In this document: one piece after another, positions 1-8,859 of the stretch
Numbering within the stretch: position 1 is the stretch's first letter
Layout: each line of letters begins with the position of its first letter
Assembly: GCA_023386555.1 (NCBI GenBank)
Contig: JAEWJK010000001.1
Location: forward strand, 273,545-337,544
Length of the DNA stretch: 64,000 nt
Direction of reading: 5' to 3'
Origin: Bacteroidota bacterium
GTDB lineage: Bacteria > Bacteroidota > Bacteroidia > Chitinophagales > Chitinophagaceae
Notes under the pieces: generated by a model
Databases searched by the model: none
Seen by the model: only the letters and a program-made list of their open reading frames with translations
Told to the model about the DNA's origin: nothing
Translations under genes and position numbers: made by a program

Positions 1-2
1 AT

Positions 3-650
3 CGAATAAGCCATGACGGTGAAACAAAAGTGATTATTCTAAAATCTGCCGGCGAAAAAGTATTCTGTTCCGGTGCTTCTTTTGATGAACTGGCTGCTAT
101 AAAAACAGAAGCAGAAGGATTGAAATTTTTCAGCGGTTTTGCCAATGTCATAAATGAAATGAGAAAAGCTCCCCAGTTTGTGATAGCAAGAATCCAGGGC
201 AAATGTGTTGGAGGTGGTGTTGGACTTGCTGCAGCAGCTGATTATGCCATTGCAGTTGAAGGTGCGGATGTAAAATTAAGTGAACTAGCTGTAGGCATTG
301 GACCTTTTGTTGTAGGACCTGCAGTTGAAAGAAAAGTTGGTCTTGCAGCTTTTAGTCATTTAACGATTGATGCAGGAACATTCAGATCTGCAGAATGGGC
401 AAAACGAAAAGGTTTGTTCGCAGAACTACACTCTGATGTGCAAGGAATGGATGATTCAATTGATAAGCTTGCAACGACTTTATCACATTATCATCCTGCT
501 GCAATGGCTGAATTGAAAACTATTTTCTGGAAAGGAACAGAACATTGGGATGAATTATTGAAAGAGAGAGCTGCAATAAGTGGAAGATTGATATTGAGTG
601 AACACAGTAAAAGCTTTATCGAGAAGTTCAAAGCGAAGATGAAGAAATGA
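3..650 (+). CDS. enoyl-CoA hydratase/isomerase family protein, 5'-truncated
   Basis: Crotonase-superfamily enzyme, which acts on acyl-CoA thioesters (hydration or isomerisation in fatty-acid or phenylacetate-type degradation). The reading frame is open to the first bases of the window, so the true start lies upstream; the GTG at 30 is internal. Visible family signatures are the first oxyanion-hole strand (VFCSGASFDEL, family pattern xFsaGaDlxel) and the GGGxGLAAAADYAIA segment with the second oxyanion-hole glycines. The following GIGPFVVGPAVERKVG matches the family's helix after the active site. About 215 residues are present of a usual 255-265. Exact substrate cannot be assigned. It ends about 100 bp before the convergent carbonic anhydrase. 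Confidence 0.85.
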   Translation, partial: RISHDGETKVIILKSAGEKVFCSGASFDELAAIKTEAEGLKFFSGFANVINEMRKAPQFVIARIQGKCVGGGVGLAAAADYAIAVEGADVKLSELAVGIGPFVVGPAVERKVGLAAFSHLTIDAGTFRSAEWAKRKGLFAELHSDVQGMDDSIDKLATTLSHYHPAAMAELKTIFWKGTEHWDELLKERAAISGRLILSEHSKSFIEKFKAKMKK

Positions 651-696
651 CCTAAACGTAGCCAAAAGTTTGCAGAAAAAAGTTCAGTAATGATTC

Positions 697-732
697 AGAA
701 GTACAAGTGAGTGACACAACGAAGATGAGTAG
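697..732 (+). repeat. dispersed intergenic repeat, copy A
   Basis: Core GTACAAGTGAGTGACACAAC followed by GAAGATGAG, in the 101-bp gap between the convergent hydratase and carbonic anhydrase genes. Related copies lie at 3401-3423, 17571-17590, 21513-21541, 24087-24104 and 32443-32470. The GAGTA/TACTC arms just after it could form a short hairpin. Confidence 0.6.
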
Positions 733-751
733 TGTTACTCAGCTTGTTTCA

Positions 752-1387
752 TCACAAATCATCATACTCAAACAAAGAATCGATTTTAGTTCCTGCTTTC
801 ATTTCAAATACAGGGTTGATCAAACCATCTTTTAATCCATACACCCAGCCATGAAGGTCTGGCCGTTGCTCGTTTTTCCAGGCTCTTTGTATAACAGATG
901 TTTTGGCGAGATTTATCACCTGTTCCATCACATTTAACTCAACCAACCGGTCAAAACATTTTTCCCCATCTTTTATCTGCTTTAATTCTTCATCATGCAA
1001 ACGATGCACATCTTTTATATGACGAAGCCACATGTTGAGTACATACTTAAAATCATGATTAGACATTGCAGCTTTTACACCACCACATCCATAATGTCCA
1101 CAAACGATTATGTGTTTTACTTTCAGATGTGATACAGCATAATCCAAAACACTGAAGAGATTCACATCGGTATGAATCACCATGTTGGCTATGTTGCGAT
1201 GTACGAAAATTTCTCCAGGCTGTGTTCCGGTAATACGATCAGCAGGAACACGACTGTCACTACAACCGATCCATAAAAATTCAGGAGTTTGTATATGTGT
1301 TAAACGATCAAAGAATCCGGGATCTTCCTCATTCACCGCTCTTGCCCATTCTTTATTTGCCTTTAATAATCTTTCGTACGATTTCAT
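752..1387 (-). CDS. can: beta-class carbonic anhydrase
   Basis: Interconverts CO2 and bicarbonate in the cytoplasm with a zinc ion. The zinc ligands are visible at the canonical positions: Cys42 and Asp44 in GCSDSRVPAD, and His98 and Cys101 in CGHYGCGG; Asp44-Arg46 form the family dyad. These positions coincide with E. coli Can. Length (211 aa) is normal for the family. The ATG at 1387 is 9 bp downstream of nhaA, so the gene is probably the last of a fabG-nhaA-can transcript. Co-expression with an Na+/H+ antiporter suggests a shared role in pH/bicarbonate balance (inference). Confidence 0.95.
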   Translation of the reverse strand: MKSYERLLKANKEWARAVNEEDPGFFDRLTHIQTPEFLWIGCSDSRVPADRITGTQPGEIFVHRNIANMVIHTDVNLFSVLDYAVSHLKVKHIIVCGHYGCGGVKAAMSNHDFKYVLNMWLRHIKDVHRLHDEELKQIKDGEKCFDRLVELNVMEQVINLAKTSVIQRAWKNEQRPDLHGWVYGLKDGLINPVFEMKAGTKIDSLFEYDDL

Positions 1388-1396
1388 TGCAGGAAA

Positions 1397-2578
1397 TTAC
1401 GAACTAGTAGGCAGATTTTCCGAATCCATTTCTGTATGCACAACGTTTTCTTTCAGATATAATTTCAATATCAATAACCCTAGTAAACCTGCAATTAAAG
1501 AAGAAACAAGAATCACAAATTTCACCCTGCTAATTAACTGTTGGTCTTCAAATGCAAGCAGTGTAATGAAAATAGACATTGTAAAACCAATGCCTCCTAA
1601 AAAGCCCACGCCAAAAATATGTTTGAACTTAATACCGATAGGAAGTTTACAAATACCAATTGATACTGCCAATGCTACAAGTAAGAGAATTCCTATTGGT
1701 TTACCAACTGCTAATCCAAAAGCAACTCCCAGGCTTGAATTCTCAAAAAAAGTATTGAGGCTTACTCCATTTAACGAGATAGCTGTATTTGCTAAAGCAA
1801 ACAAGGGAAGTATAATAAACGCAACAGGTTTATGCAGAAAATGCTGCAAAATGTATGATGTTGATTTAGTATCTCCATTACCAAATGGAATAGCAAATGC
1901 TACTAAAACACCGGTGATAGTTGCATGCACTCCTGAATGTAGCATGAAGTACCACATTACTACACCACCTAAGAGATATGGAATAAGGTTTCGCACTTTT
2001 AACCTGTTTAAGACCAGCAGCACAACGAATATTCCTAATGATATAAATAGATTAGTCCAGATTAAATCTCCTGTGTAAAAGAAAGCAATGATTAGAATAG
2101 CTCCTAAATCGTCTATTACGGCCAGCGCTGTTAGAAATATCTTCAACGATGTAGGCACTCTTTTACCGAGCAATGAGAGAATACCTAATGCAAAAGCAAT
2201 GTCGGTTGCCATTGGAATTCCGGCACCACCTTGTGTAGCCGTTCCATAGTTGAATAATAAGTATATCGCAGCAGGAATTACCATTCCGCCAATTGCTCCA
2301 AATATCGGAAGCATCGCATCTTTTAAACGAGATAACTCACCTATATATACTTCTCTTTCTAACTCAAGTCCAATTAAGAGAAAGAAAGTAGCCATCAAGC
2401 CATCGTTGATCCAATGCTCTATAGAATGGCTCCCAACGTAGCCTTTCCAGAAAGCCTGATAGTTTTCACCCCAAAAAGAATTTGCTATTATTAAGGAAAT
2501 GATTGTGCAGACTATTAAGACCAATCCACCTGCTTTCTCACTTTCAAAAAAGTCACGAAATAGCCTGGTTACTCTCAT
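1397..2578 (-). CDS. nhaA: Na+/H+ antiporter NhaA
   Basis: Inner-membrane secondary transporter that exchanges sodium for protons. About 393 aa with 11-12 hydrophobic helices. The family signature residues are visible: PMATDIAFALGIL (the Asp of helix IV) and LAVIDDLGAI (the paired Asp residues of helix V that bind the ion). The ATG at 2578 (MRVTRLF) is preferred over the in-frame TTG two codons upstream. It lies 23 bp downstream of fabG and 9 bp upstream of carbonic anhydrase on the same strand. A 298-codon open frame on the opposite strand across this gene is an antisense shadow. Confidence 0.95.
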   Translation of the reverse strand: MRVTRLFRDFFESEKAGGLVLIVCTIISLIIANSFWGENYQAFWKGYVGSHSIEHWINDGLMATFFLLIGLELEREVYIGELSRLKDAMLPIFGAIGGMVIPAAIYLLFNYGTATQGGAGIPMATDIAFALGILSLLGKRVPTSLKIFLTALAVIDDLGAILIIAFFYTGDLIWTNLFISLGIFVVLLVLNRLKVRNLIPYLLGGVVMWYFMLHSGVHATITGVLVAFAIPFGNGDTKSTSYILQHFLHKPVAFIILPLFALANTAISLNGVSLNTFFENSSLGVAFGLAVGKPIGILLLVALAVSIGICKLPIGIKFKHIFGVGFLGGIGFTMSIFITLLAFEDQQLISRVKFVILVSSLIAGLLGLLILKLYLKENVVHTEMDSENLPTSS

Positions 2579-2601
2579 TGCCAATATTTAATGTGAAGAA
2601 A

Positions 2602-3357
2602 TCAAATATTCAACCCACCACAAACACTCAGCACTTGTCCTGTGATATATGCACTCATATCCGATGCAAGAAATAATGTTGAATTGGCTATCTCTTCTCC
2701 CTTGCCAAATCTGCCTAACGGAATTTTAGAAAGAAAACTATCCGCTGCTGCACCTTCTTTTAAATAATGTGTCATATCTGTTTCAACAAAACCAGGAGCA
2801 ATGGCATTGCAGCGAATATTTCTACTACCAAGTTCATGTGCTACAGATTTTGTGAAACCGATGATCCCTGCCTTTGATGCAGCATAACTACTTTGTCCGG
2901 CATTACCTCTCATGCCTATGATCGAACTCATGTTAATGATGCTTCCGCTTCTTGCTTTCATCATTGGTTTTATCACCTGCTTGGTCATGTTGAAAACACT
3001 TTTCAGGTTTGTTTCCATTACATCATCCCACTGGTCAGGTGTCATTCGTAACAAAAGATTGTCTTTGCTGATGCCTGCATTATTCACACAGACATCAATC
3101 TTTCCGAACTCTTTCATCACATCATTTACGAAAGACTCACACTCTTCAAATTTTCCTGCATTACTTCTATACGCTTTGGCATTTCTACCAAGTGCAACTA
3201 TCTTTTCTTCTACTGCTTTTGCTTTATCAGCACTACCTTCACTTACATAAGTAAAAGCGATATCTGCACCATGTTCTGCCAACTTAACTGCAATGGCTTC
3301 ACCAATACCTCTGGCTGCACCGGTAACAATACAAACTTTTCCTTCTAATAGTTTCAT
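2602..3357 (-). CDS. fabG: 3-oxoacyl-ACP reductase (SDR family)
   Basis: NADPH-dependent reduction of beta-ketoacyl-ACP in fatty-acid elongation. It has the Rossmann TGAARGIG nucleotide motif (residues 12-19), the NNAG motif (92-95), and the catalytic tetrad Asn117, Ser145, Tyr158, Lys162 (SYAASK). Length 251 aa is typical of FabG. SDR enzymes are similar to one another, so a different ketoacyl or alcohol substrate is possible. First gene of a tight minus-strand operon with nhaA and carbonic anhydrase. Confidence 0.85.
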   Translation of the reverse strand: MKLLEGKVCIVTGAARGIGEAIAVKLAEHGADIAFTYVSEGSADKAKAVEEKIVALGRNAKAYRSNAGKFEECESFVNDVMKEFGKIDVCVNNAGISKDNLLLRMTPDQWDDVMETNLKSVFNMTKQVIKPMMKARSGSIINMSSIIGMRGNAGQSSYAASKAGIIGFTKSVAHELGSRNIRCNAIAPGFVETDMTHYLKEGAAADSFLSKIPLGRFGKGEEIANSTLFLASDMSAYITGQVLSVCGGLNI

Positions 3358-3400
3358 GAGAGAGAATTTTGTGAGTGAGCAAATGTAATACTATTGAACT

Positions 3401-3423
3401 TTGGTTGCGTCGCACTCTTGTAC
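3401..3423 (-). repeat. dispersed intergenic repeat, copy B
   Basis: On the minus strand reads GTACAAGAGTGCGACGCAAC. It is preceded on that strand by CTGAAGTGATTG, which is also the left flank of the copy at 21513. Lies between fabG and the GH3-family gene. Confidence 0.6.
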
Positions 3424-3444
3424 TGCAACAATCACTTCAGCAGG

Positions 3445-4953
3445 TTATCGAACAAACGAAAGAATCTCATCAACATAGGTTCTTTCGTTACAAAGCCTTG
3501 GCACTTTATGCTGACCACCCAGCTTTCCTTTGCTCTTCAGCCATGCATTAAATACACCTTTCTGGATAGCGTGAACAACAGGCATTCGTAATGCAATATC
3601 TTTTGATCGTTTGGCTTCGTAATCGCCATTCACAGATTTCAATGCATCATCCAATTCAAATACAAATCTGTTCATATCAGCCGGTGCCTTTTCAAATTCT
3701 ATCAACCATTCGTGAGCACCATTACTTTCATCACTAAAATAAACCGGTGCTGCTGAATAATCATTAACCACTGCTCCCGTCTTTAAACAAGCAATAGAAA
3801 TAGCCTTATCAGAATTATCAACAATCAGTTCTTCACCAAAAGCATTGATAAAATGTTTAAGCCTTCCACTCACTTTTACTTTATAAGGATCTTTGGAAGT
3901 GAACTGAATTGTATCGCCAATCAGATATCTCCATAAACCGCCATTGGTGCTGATAACAACTGCATAATTCTTTCCGATCTCTATATCTTTCAATCCAATC
4001 GTCTGCGGATCATCTTTTCCATATTCTTCTGTTGGCATAAACTCGTAGAAAACACCATTTTCCAGCAACAACAACATTCCATCATCACCAGGATGTGCCT
4101 GTGCAGCAAAAAAGCCTTCGCTGGCATTATACATCTCAAGGTAATTCACTCCTTCACCCAACAACTTTTGAAATTGTTCCCTGTACGGTGTAAAAGAAAC
4201 ACCACCATGTAAGTACAATTCGAGATCTGGCCACACTTCTTTTATAGTAGATTTTCCGGTGATCTCTAAAATGCGTTTCATCAATACCAACGTCCAGGTA
4301 GGAACACCACTGATAGAAGTAACAACTTCGTTTATTGTTGACTGAGCCAGTTTTTCAATCTTCACTTCCCAATCATCCAATAAAGCAATAGAAAGTTCCG
4401 GTGTACGAATCCATTCCGCCCAGAAAGGAGAATTCTGTAACAGCACGGCACTAAGATCACCATACTGCATCTCTTCATTTACCTTGTGTATCTGGTGACT
4501 TCCACCAAGTACCAAACCTTTACCTGTTAGCAAATCACTTTCGGGATTGTAATTATAATACATCGACAACACATCTTTCGACCCCTGGTAATGACAATCC
4601 TGCAAACTTTCGTCAGTTATGGGAATAAATTTCGATTTGCTGCTGGTAGTTCCACTGCTTTTTGCAAACCAATAAACAGGTGTATTCCATAAAAGATTCT
4701 GTTCACCATTCATTAATCTTTCGATGTATGGTTGCAGGTCTTCGTATTGATGAATAGGAACAGCTTTTTTAAAATCACTAATGCGGAATACTTCATTCAT
4801 TCCGTATTTACGACCCAGTTCAGTGTATTGTCCGTGTGTAATAAGGTCTTGTAATACCTCTCTTTGTGTACGAATAGGATCAAGCAGCCAATGTTCAATT
4901 GCACTGTATCTCCATCGAGCTAATCTTGATATGGCTGGACTTAAAAATTTCAT
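3445..4953 (-). CDS. GH3-type acyl-adenylate/amidosynthetase family protein
   Basis: Member of the GH3 (auxin-responsive promoter) family within the ANL adenylating superfamily; plant members conjugate acyl acids to amino acids, bacterial roles are largely undefined. Seen: the ATP-binding segment FAKSSGTTSSKSKFIPIT (family pattern SSGTT.G..K.IP), the central LEMYNASEGFFAAQ motif, and YAVVISTNGGLWRYLIGDTI near the C-terminal third. About 502 aa, a full-length bacterial member. ATG at 4953 (MKFLSPAISRLARW) is chosen; an upstream ATG at 5016 gives an unlikely cysteine/histidine-rich extension. It lies 68 bp downstream of lptB. Confidence 0.85.
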   Translation of the reverse strand: MKFLSPAISRLARWRYSAIEHWLLDPIRTQREVLQDLITHGQYTELGRKYGMNEVFRISDFKKAVPIHQYEDLQPYIERLMNGEQNLLWNTPVYWFAKSSGTTSSKSKFIPITDESLQDCHYQGSKDVLSMYYNYNPESDLLTGKGLVLGGSHQIHKVNEEMQYGDLSAVLLQNSPFWAEWIRTPELSIALLDDWEVKIEKLAQSTINEVVTSISGVPTWTLVLMKRILEITGKSTIKEVWPDLELYLHGGVSFTPYREQFQKLLGEGVNYLEMYNASEGFFAAQAHPGDDGMLLLLENGVFYEFMPTEEYGKDDPQTIGLKDIEIGKNYAVVISTNGGLWRYLIGDTIQFTSKDPYKVKVSGRLKHFINAFGEELIVDNSDKAISIACLKTGAVVNDYSAAPVYFSDESNGAHEWLIEFEKAPADMNRFVFELDDALKSVNGDYEAKRSKDIALRMPVVHAIQKGVFNAWLKSKGKLGGQHKVPRLCNERTYVDEILSFVR

Positions 4954-5021
4954 GTGCCGATGGCGGCAAAATAAAGAATAATGCTGAGAATATAAACCAA
5001 CGAGAGGCTGTGACAAATATA

Positions 5022-5786
5022 TTACTGTGTCTTACCCATTTCCAAAATCCAATCTTTTCTCTTCAACTCGAAATTAGTGCCGAGATATAATCTTCTCACC
5101 TGTTCATTTTCAGCCAATTCTTCCGCGGTACCATGGATAAATATTTTTCCACCGATTAAAAGATATGCTCTATCGCAAATAGATAAGGTTTCATTTACGT
5201 TATGATCTGTAATAAGAATACCAATGTTACGGTATTTCAGTTTTGCGACCACACTTTGAATATCTTCAACTGCAATGGGGTCAACACCTGCAAAAGGTTC
5301 ATCCAACAAAATAAATTTTGGATCAACTGCTAAAGCCCTTGCTATTTCTGTTCTCCTTCTTTCACCACCACTCAAACTATCGCCATTGTTTTTCCTTACA
5401 TGATGAAGATTGAATTCATCTAACAAAGCTTCGAGTTTATTCTTTTGTTCATTTTTCGTAAGCTTAGTCATCTCAAGCACAGCCAGAATATTATCTTCTA
5501 CGGTAAGCTTTCTGAACACACTTGCTTCCTGTGGCAAATAACCAATACCCATTTGTGCTCTTTTGTACATGGGAAGTTTGGTAATGTTGATGTCATTTAG
5601 AAACACATCACCTTCGTCAGGCCTTATCAAACCAACAACCATGTAAAAAGTTGTTGTTTTGCCGGCACCATTTGGACCAAGTAAACCAACGATCTCTCCT
5701 TGTTTCACTTCAACAGAAACAGTATCTACAACAGTTCTGCTGCTGTAGCGTTTGATAAGATTATTTGTATGTATAGTAAGATTCAC
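5022..5786 (-). CDS. lptB: LPS export ABC transporter ATP-binding protein LptB
   Basis: ATPase of the LptBFG complex that extracts lipopolysaccharide from the inner membrane. It has Walker A GPNGAGKTT, the signature LSGGERRRTEIARAL, Walker B FILLDEPFAGVDP and a switch His in ITDHNV. The protein ends in an LptB-like tail (RRLYLGTNFELK). The GTG at 5786 (NLTIHTNNLIKRY) gives a normal 254-aa length; a TTG at 5804 is the only earlier start. Divergent from metF across a ~115-bp gap. Confidence 0.9.
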   Translation of the reverse strand: MNLTIHTNNLIKRYSSRTVVDTVSVEVKQGEIVGLLGPNGAGKTTTFYMVVGLIRPDEGDVFLNDINITKLPMYKRAQMGIGYLPQEASVFRKLTVEDNILAVLEMTKLTKNEQKNKLEALLDEFNLHHVRKNNGDSLSGGERRRTEIARALAVDPKFILLDEPFAGVDPIAVEDIQSVVAKLKYRNIGILITDHNVNETLSICDRAYLLIGGKIFIHGTAEELAENEQVRRLYLGTNFELKRKDWILEMGKTQ

Positions 5787-5901
5787 AATATGTTCTTTCA
5801 GCAAAAATATACATACTGAAGATACCTGTTAGTGTTATATGTATTCTTAACAAAAGAGTTTGGCAGTATATTGCACCAATTTTGGCATAGCAAGCAATAT
5901 C

Positions 5902-6855
5902 ATGAAAGTAACAGATCACATCTCCCAGGCAAAAGATACACTCTTATCATTTGAGGTTTTACCACCGTTGAAAGGTAAGACCATCAACTCCTTATACGAT
6001 CATCTTGATCCGTTAATGGAATTTAAGCCAGCATGGATCAATGTTACTTATCATAGAAGTGAAACCATGTTCAAGAAAAGAGCAGATGGTTCTTTTGAGA
6101 AAGTGGAAGTAAGAAAAAGACCAGGAACCGTTGGTATTTGTGCTGCTATTATGAACCATTACGAGATCGACGCAGTACCGCATTTTATTTGTGGGGGGTT
6201 TAATAAAAGAGAAACTGAAGATGCATTGATAGATCTGAACTTTCTTGGAATCGATAATGTACTTGTACTAAGGGGTGATGCTGCCAAAAATGAAACTTTT
6301 TTTGAACCGGAGCCAGGTGGTCACAGGTTTGCGTTGGATTTATTAAAACAGGTTCAAAACCTGAATAATGGATTATATATAGATGATGATATAAGAGATG
6401 GAGGCAAAACACAATTCTGTATAGGCGTTGCCGGATATCCGGAAAAGCATTTTGAAGCTCCTAATATGGAATCAGATATGATTCACCTGAAGGAAAAAAT
6501 TGATGCAGGTGGTTGTTATATCATGACACAAATGTTTTTCGATAACTCAAAGTTCTTCAAGTTCGTAGATGATTGTCGTGCTGCAGGCATTAATGTTCCG
6601 ATCATTCCAGGATTAAAACCAATCACAACTAAAAAGCAGTTATCTGTTCTTCCACGAATATTTCATGTTGATATACCTACTGATCTTTCGAATGAGATCA
6701 TGGCCTGCAAAACAGATGCAGATGTTGAATTAGTAGGAACAAAATGGCTGCTGCAACAATCAAAAGAATTAAAAGCTGCAGGTGTTCCTGTTCTGCACTA
6801 TTATACTTTGGGTAAACCAAAAGTCATTTGGAATGTGGTGAAAGAGTTGGTGTAG
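5902..6855 (+). CDS. metF: methylenetetrahydrofolate reductase
   Basis: FAD enzyme reducing 5,10-methylene-THF to 5-methyl-THF for methionine synthesis. The start ATG at 5902 gives MKVTDHISQAKDTLLSFEVLPP, with the family's catalytic Glu in SFEVLPP. Other family segments are the AAIMNHYEIDAVPHFICGG, VLVLRGD and PNMESDMIHLKEKIDAGGCYIMTQMFFDN blocks. About 317 aa, slightly longer than E. coli MetF (296). The open frame extends 14 codons upstream, but that extension is not MetF-like. Confidence 0.93.
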   Translation: MKVTDHISQAKDTLLSFEVLPPLKGKTINSLYDHLDPLMEFKPAWINVTYHRSETMFKKRADGSFEKVEVRKRPGTVGICAAIMNHYEIDAVPHFICGGFNKRETEDALIDLNFLGIDNVLVLRGDAAKNETFFEPEPGGHRFALDLLKQVQNLNNGLYIDDDIRDGGKTQFCIGVAGYPEKHFEAPNMESDMIHLKEKIDAGGCYIMTQMFFDNSKFFKFVDDCRAAGINVPIIPGLKPITTKKQLSVLPRIFHVDIPTDLSNEIMACKTDADVELVGTKWLLQQSKELKAAGVPVLHYYTLGKPKVIWNVVKELV

Positions 6856-6872
6856 TATAGTTTGAATGTTCA

Positions 6873-6919
6873 AATGTTTGATTGTTTAAAGTTCATGAGG
6901 CTACAAACAATCAAACATT
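6873..6919. terminator. inverted repeat between convergent genes, possible bidirectional terminator
   Basis: Perfect 15-bp arms AATGTTTGATTGTTT (6873-6887) and AAACAATCAAACATT (6905-6919) separated by 17 nt, exactly between the stops of metF (+) and the foldase gene (-). The stem is AT-rich, so a classic intrinsic terminator is not certain. Confidence 0.5.
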
Positions 6920-6931
6920 CAATCTGCCCAA

Positions 6932-8845
6932 CTACTTCAAACTATTAAATACAGCCTCATTCACTTTAACAGGATATTTTTTCTTTAAAGCAGCTAGCCA
7001 TTGTTGTTCAAGCACAGCCTGGTAATCATTTATCACAAGGCCTCTTGCTTCTTCAAAACTTCTTTGTGCAGGTTCATTAAACACTTGGATGATGTATGCA
7101 AAAGTATAACTGCCATCATTATTCTTTACTGGTTCTGTTGTAAGAGCATCAGTGAAATTTGTTCTGTCAACAACAGGTATTTGTCCTAGTTCATAACGAT
7201 TACTATCAGCCATTACTTTATTACCAAATCCTTCAGCTATAGCTTTCCAATTGTTGATATCCTCATTTAATTTTTGCTGAAGATCTCTTAATGTATTCTC
7301 ATCGGTAACAGTAAATATCACTGCATTAGCACTTGCTTCCCATTTATACTTGCTCTTATTTTTCTCGTATTCTTTTTTCAACCCTTCTTCATCTGTTGTT
7401 GATTTAGCCCAAACTTCTTTATCCATCACTGCAAACAACAAATTCGCATCATTAAATTCTTTTAGTTGACCTTTGAATTCAACATTATAATCTTCCAGGT
7501 GATTCAGATAATATTCAGACGTTGCAGCCTTTCTATACTCATCCAGTATTTCTGAGTAAGACATTGTTTGATATTTGGGAAAGGCTTTTACTGCACGATT
7601 ATATTTCGCAAAATCGCTTGCAGTAATCTTTTGTTTAGAGAACGAAAATATCACTGAAGAATCATTGATCTTCTTAAATCCTTTTGTATTTCCACTACTA
7701 AAAAAACTATCTGTATAAGCCCAAAGTTCGTTCTCATCAAAAACTATCGGTTTGTAATTCGTAAGTTTCATCCATTTGTTTACTAATAATTTTCTTGCCT
7801 GGCTCAGCCTGTCATCTTTCTCCACTTTCTCTCTGAAGTATGCTGCGATTGCAGGATCACTCATGTCTTTTGAAACTGGTAGAATCTTTAATAGTTTGAC
7901 CAAGTGAAAACCATATTCGGTTTCTACCACTTCAGCAATTTCTTCGGGCTTTTTCAATTCAAAAACTGCATTTTCAAAAGCAGGGCTGAATTCTCCAATA
8001 CCGAACTCCTGCATCTCACCATGATTTTCTGCTGTAGTAATATCATTTGAAAACTGATGTACTAAATCATGCCATGACTCAGGATCATTCATTACAACTT
8101 TACGAACAGAATCTGCTTTCGTTTTTATTAATGCTTTATCTGCAACTGAAGATCCCGGAGGAACTGCAAATAATATCTGTGCAGCTTTTCTTCTACCCAT
8201 TGCAGGTCTTTCAGATGCATTATAAAAAATATGATAGCCATAAGTTGATCGAACTGGTGCAGCAAATTCACCTTGCTTTAAACCGTAGATCACATTTTCA
8301 AAAGAATATGGTAGTGTAAACACAGTAACATAACCAAGATTAACATTAGAAGAATGTGTGGTTTGTTGTACAACCTCACTAAAAGACTTTCCCGATCTTA
8401 AATCGAAATATGCTTTTTGAATTTTGGCGAATGCACTGGTTGTATCTGATTGATTGGGAAATTCAATAAATATCTGCTGTAACTTAATATCTTTCTGGCT
8501 TCTGTTGAAAGCCTCTTTTACCAGCTCTTTTATGTTAGCTTCATCATTTATAAAATTCTGTGCTAACTGTTTTCTGAAATTCGCTGTTTCGTATTGATAG
8601 TTTGGATCATGTTGCAATTTTGCATCATAAGCAGCCTGAACTTTCAATTTGAAATTAATATACAGATCAAGATATTCCCTTAATGCTTTTTTTCTGTCTT
8701 TTTCAAGGCTGGGATTCTTATTAAAAGCCTTTAAGAATTCTTCTTTACTCACAGAGTTCTTTCCATAAGTAAAAAGTGTTTGACTGTTTGCAATGTTTAC
8801 TACGGCAATTAGTACTACAACAAGCGATGCAAGTTGTTTAAACAT
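6932..8845 (-). CDS. exported parvulin-type peptidyl-prolyl isomerase (two PpiC domains)
   Basis: Signal peptide (MFKQLASLVVVLIAVVNIANS|Q) followed by a SurA-like N-terminal helical region. Two parvulin domains follow, at about residues 120-215 (IKLQQIFIEFP ... YGYHIFYNAS) and 230-335 (AAQILFAVPPGS ... YGFHLVKLL). The C-terminal ~300 residues are a coiled, charged region without a domain I can name. Likely a periplasmic folding factor for outer-membrane or secreted proteins. 637 aa, much longer than SurA (about 430). It is followed upstream on the same strand by a TlpA-like gene with a 14-bp gap, so the two periplasmic folding/redox proteins probably form one transcript. Confidence 0.85.
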   Translation of the reverse strand: MFKQLASLVVVLIAVVNIANSQTLFTYGKNSVSKEEFLKAFNKNPSLEKDRKKALREYLDLYINFKLKVQAAYDAKLQHDPNYQYETANFRKQLAQNFINDEANIKELVKEAFNRSQKDIKLQQIFIEFPNQSDTTSAFAKIQKAYFDLRSGKSFSEVVQQTTHSSNVNLGYVTVFTLPYSFENVIYGLKQGEFAAPVRSTYGYHIFYNASERPAMGRRKAAQILFAVPPGSSVADKALIKTKADSVRKVVMNDPESWHDLVHQFSNDITTAENHGEMQEFGIGEFSPAFENAVFELKKPEEIAEVVETEYGFHLVKLLKILPVSKDMSDPAIAAYFREKVEKDDRLSQARKLLVNKWMKLTNYKPIVFDENELWAYTDSFFSSGNTKGFKKINDSSVIFSFSKQKITASDFAKYNRAVKAFPKYQTMSYSEILDEYRKAATSEYYLNHLEDYNVEFKGQLKEFNDANLLFAVMDKEVWAKSTTDEEGLKKEYEKNKSKYKWEASANAVIFTVTDENTLRDLQQKLNEDINNWKAIAEGFGNKVMADSNRYELGQIPVVDRTNFTDALTTEPVKNNDGSYTFAYIIQVFNEPAQRSFEEARGLVINDYQAVLEQQWLAALKKKYPVKVNEAVFNSLK

Positions 8846-8859
8846 ATAGGGTAAGTATT

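Noticed and set aside
1182..2078. 298-codon open frame on the plus strand
   Set aside because: It runs antisense across nhaA and the carbonic anhydrase gene; the two real genes have full catalytic motifs.
4899..5090. Short frame across the GH3/lptB junction
   Set aside because: Overlaps the real GH3 start and lptB end with no independent signal.
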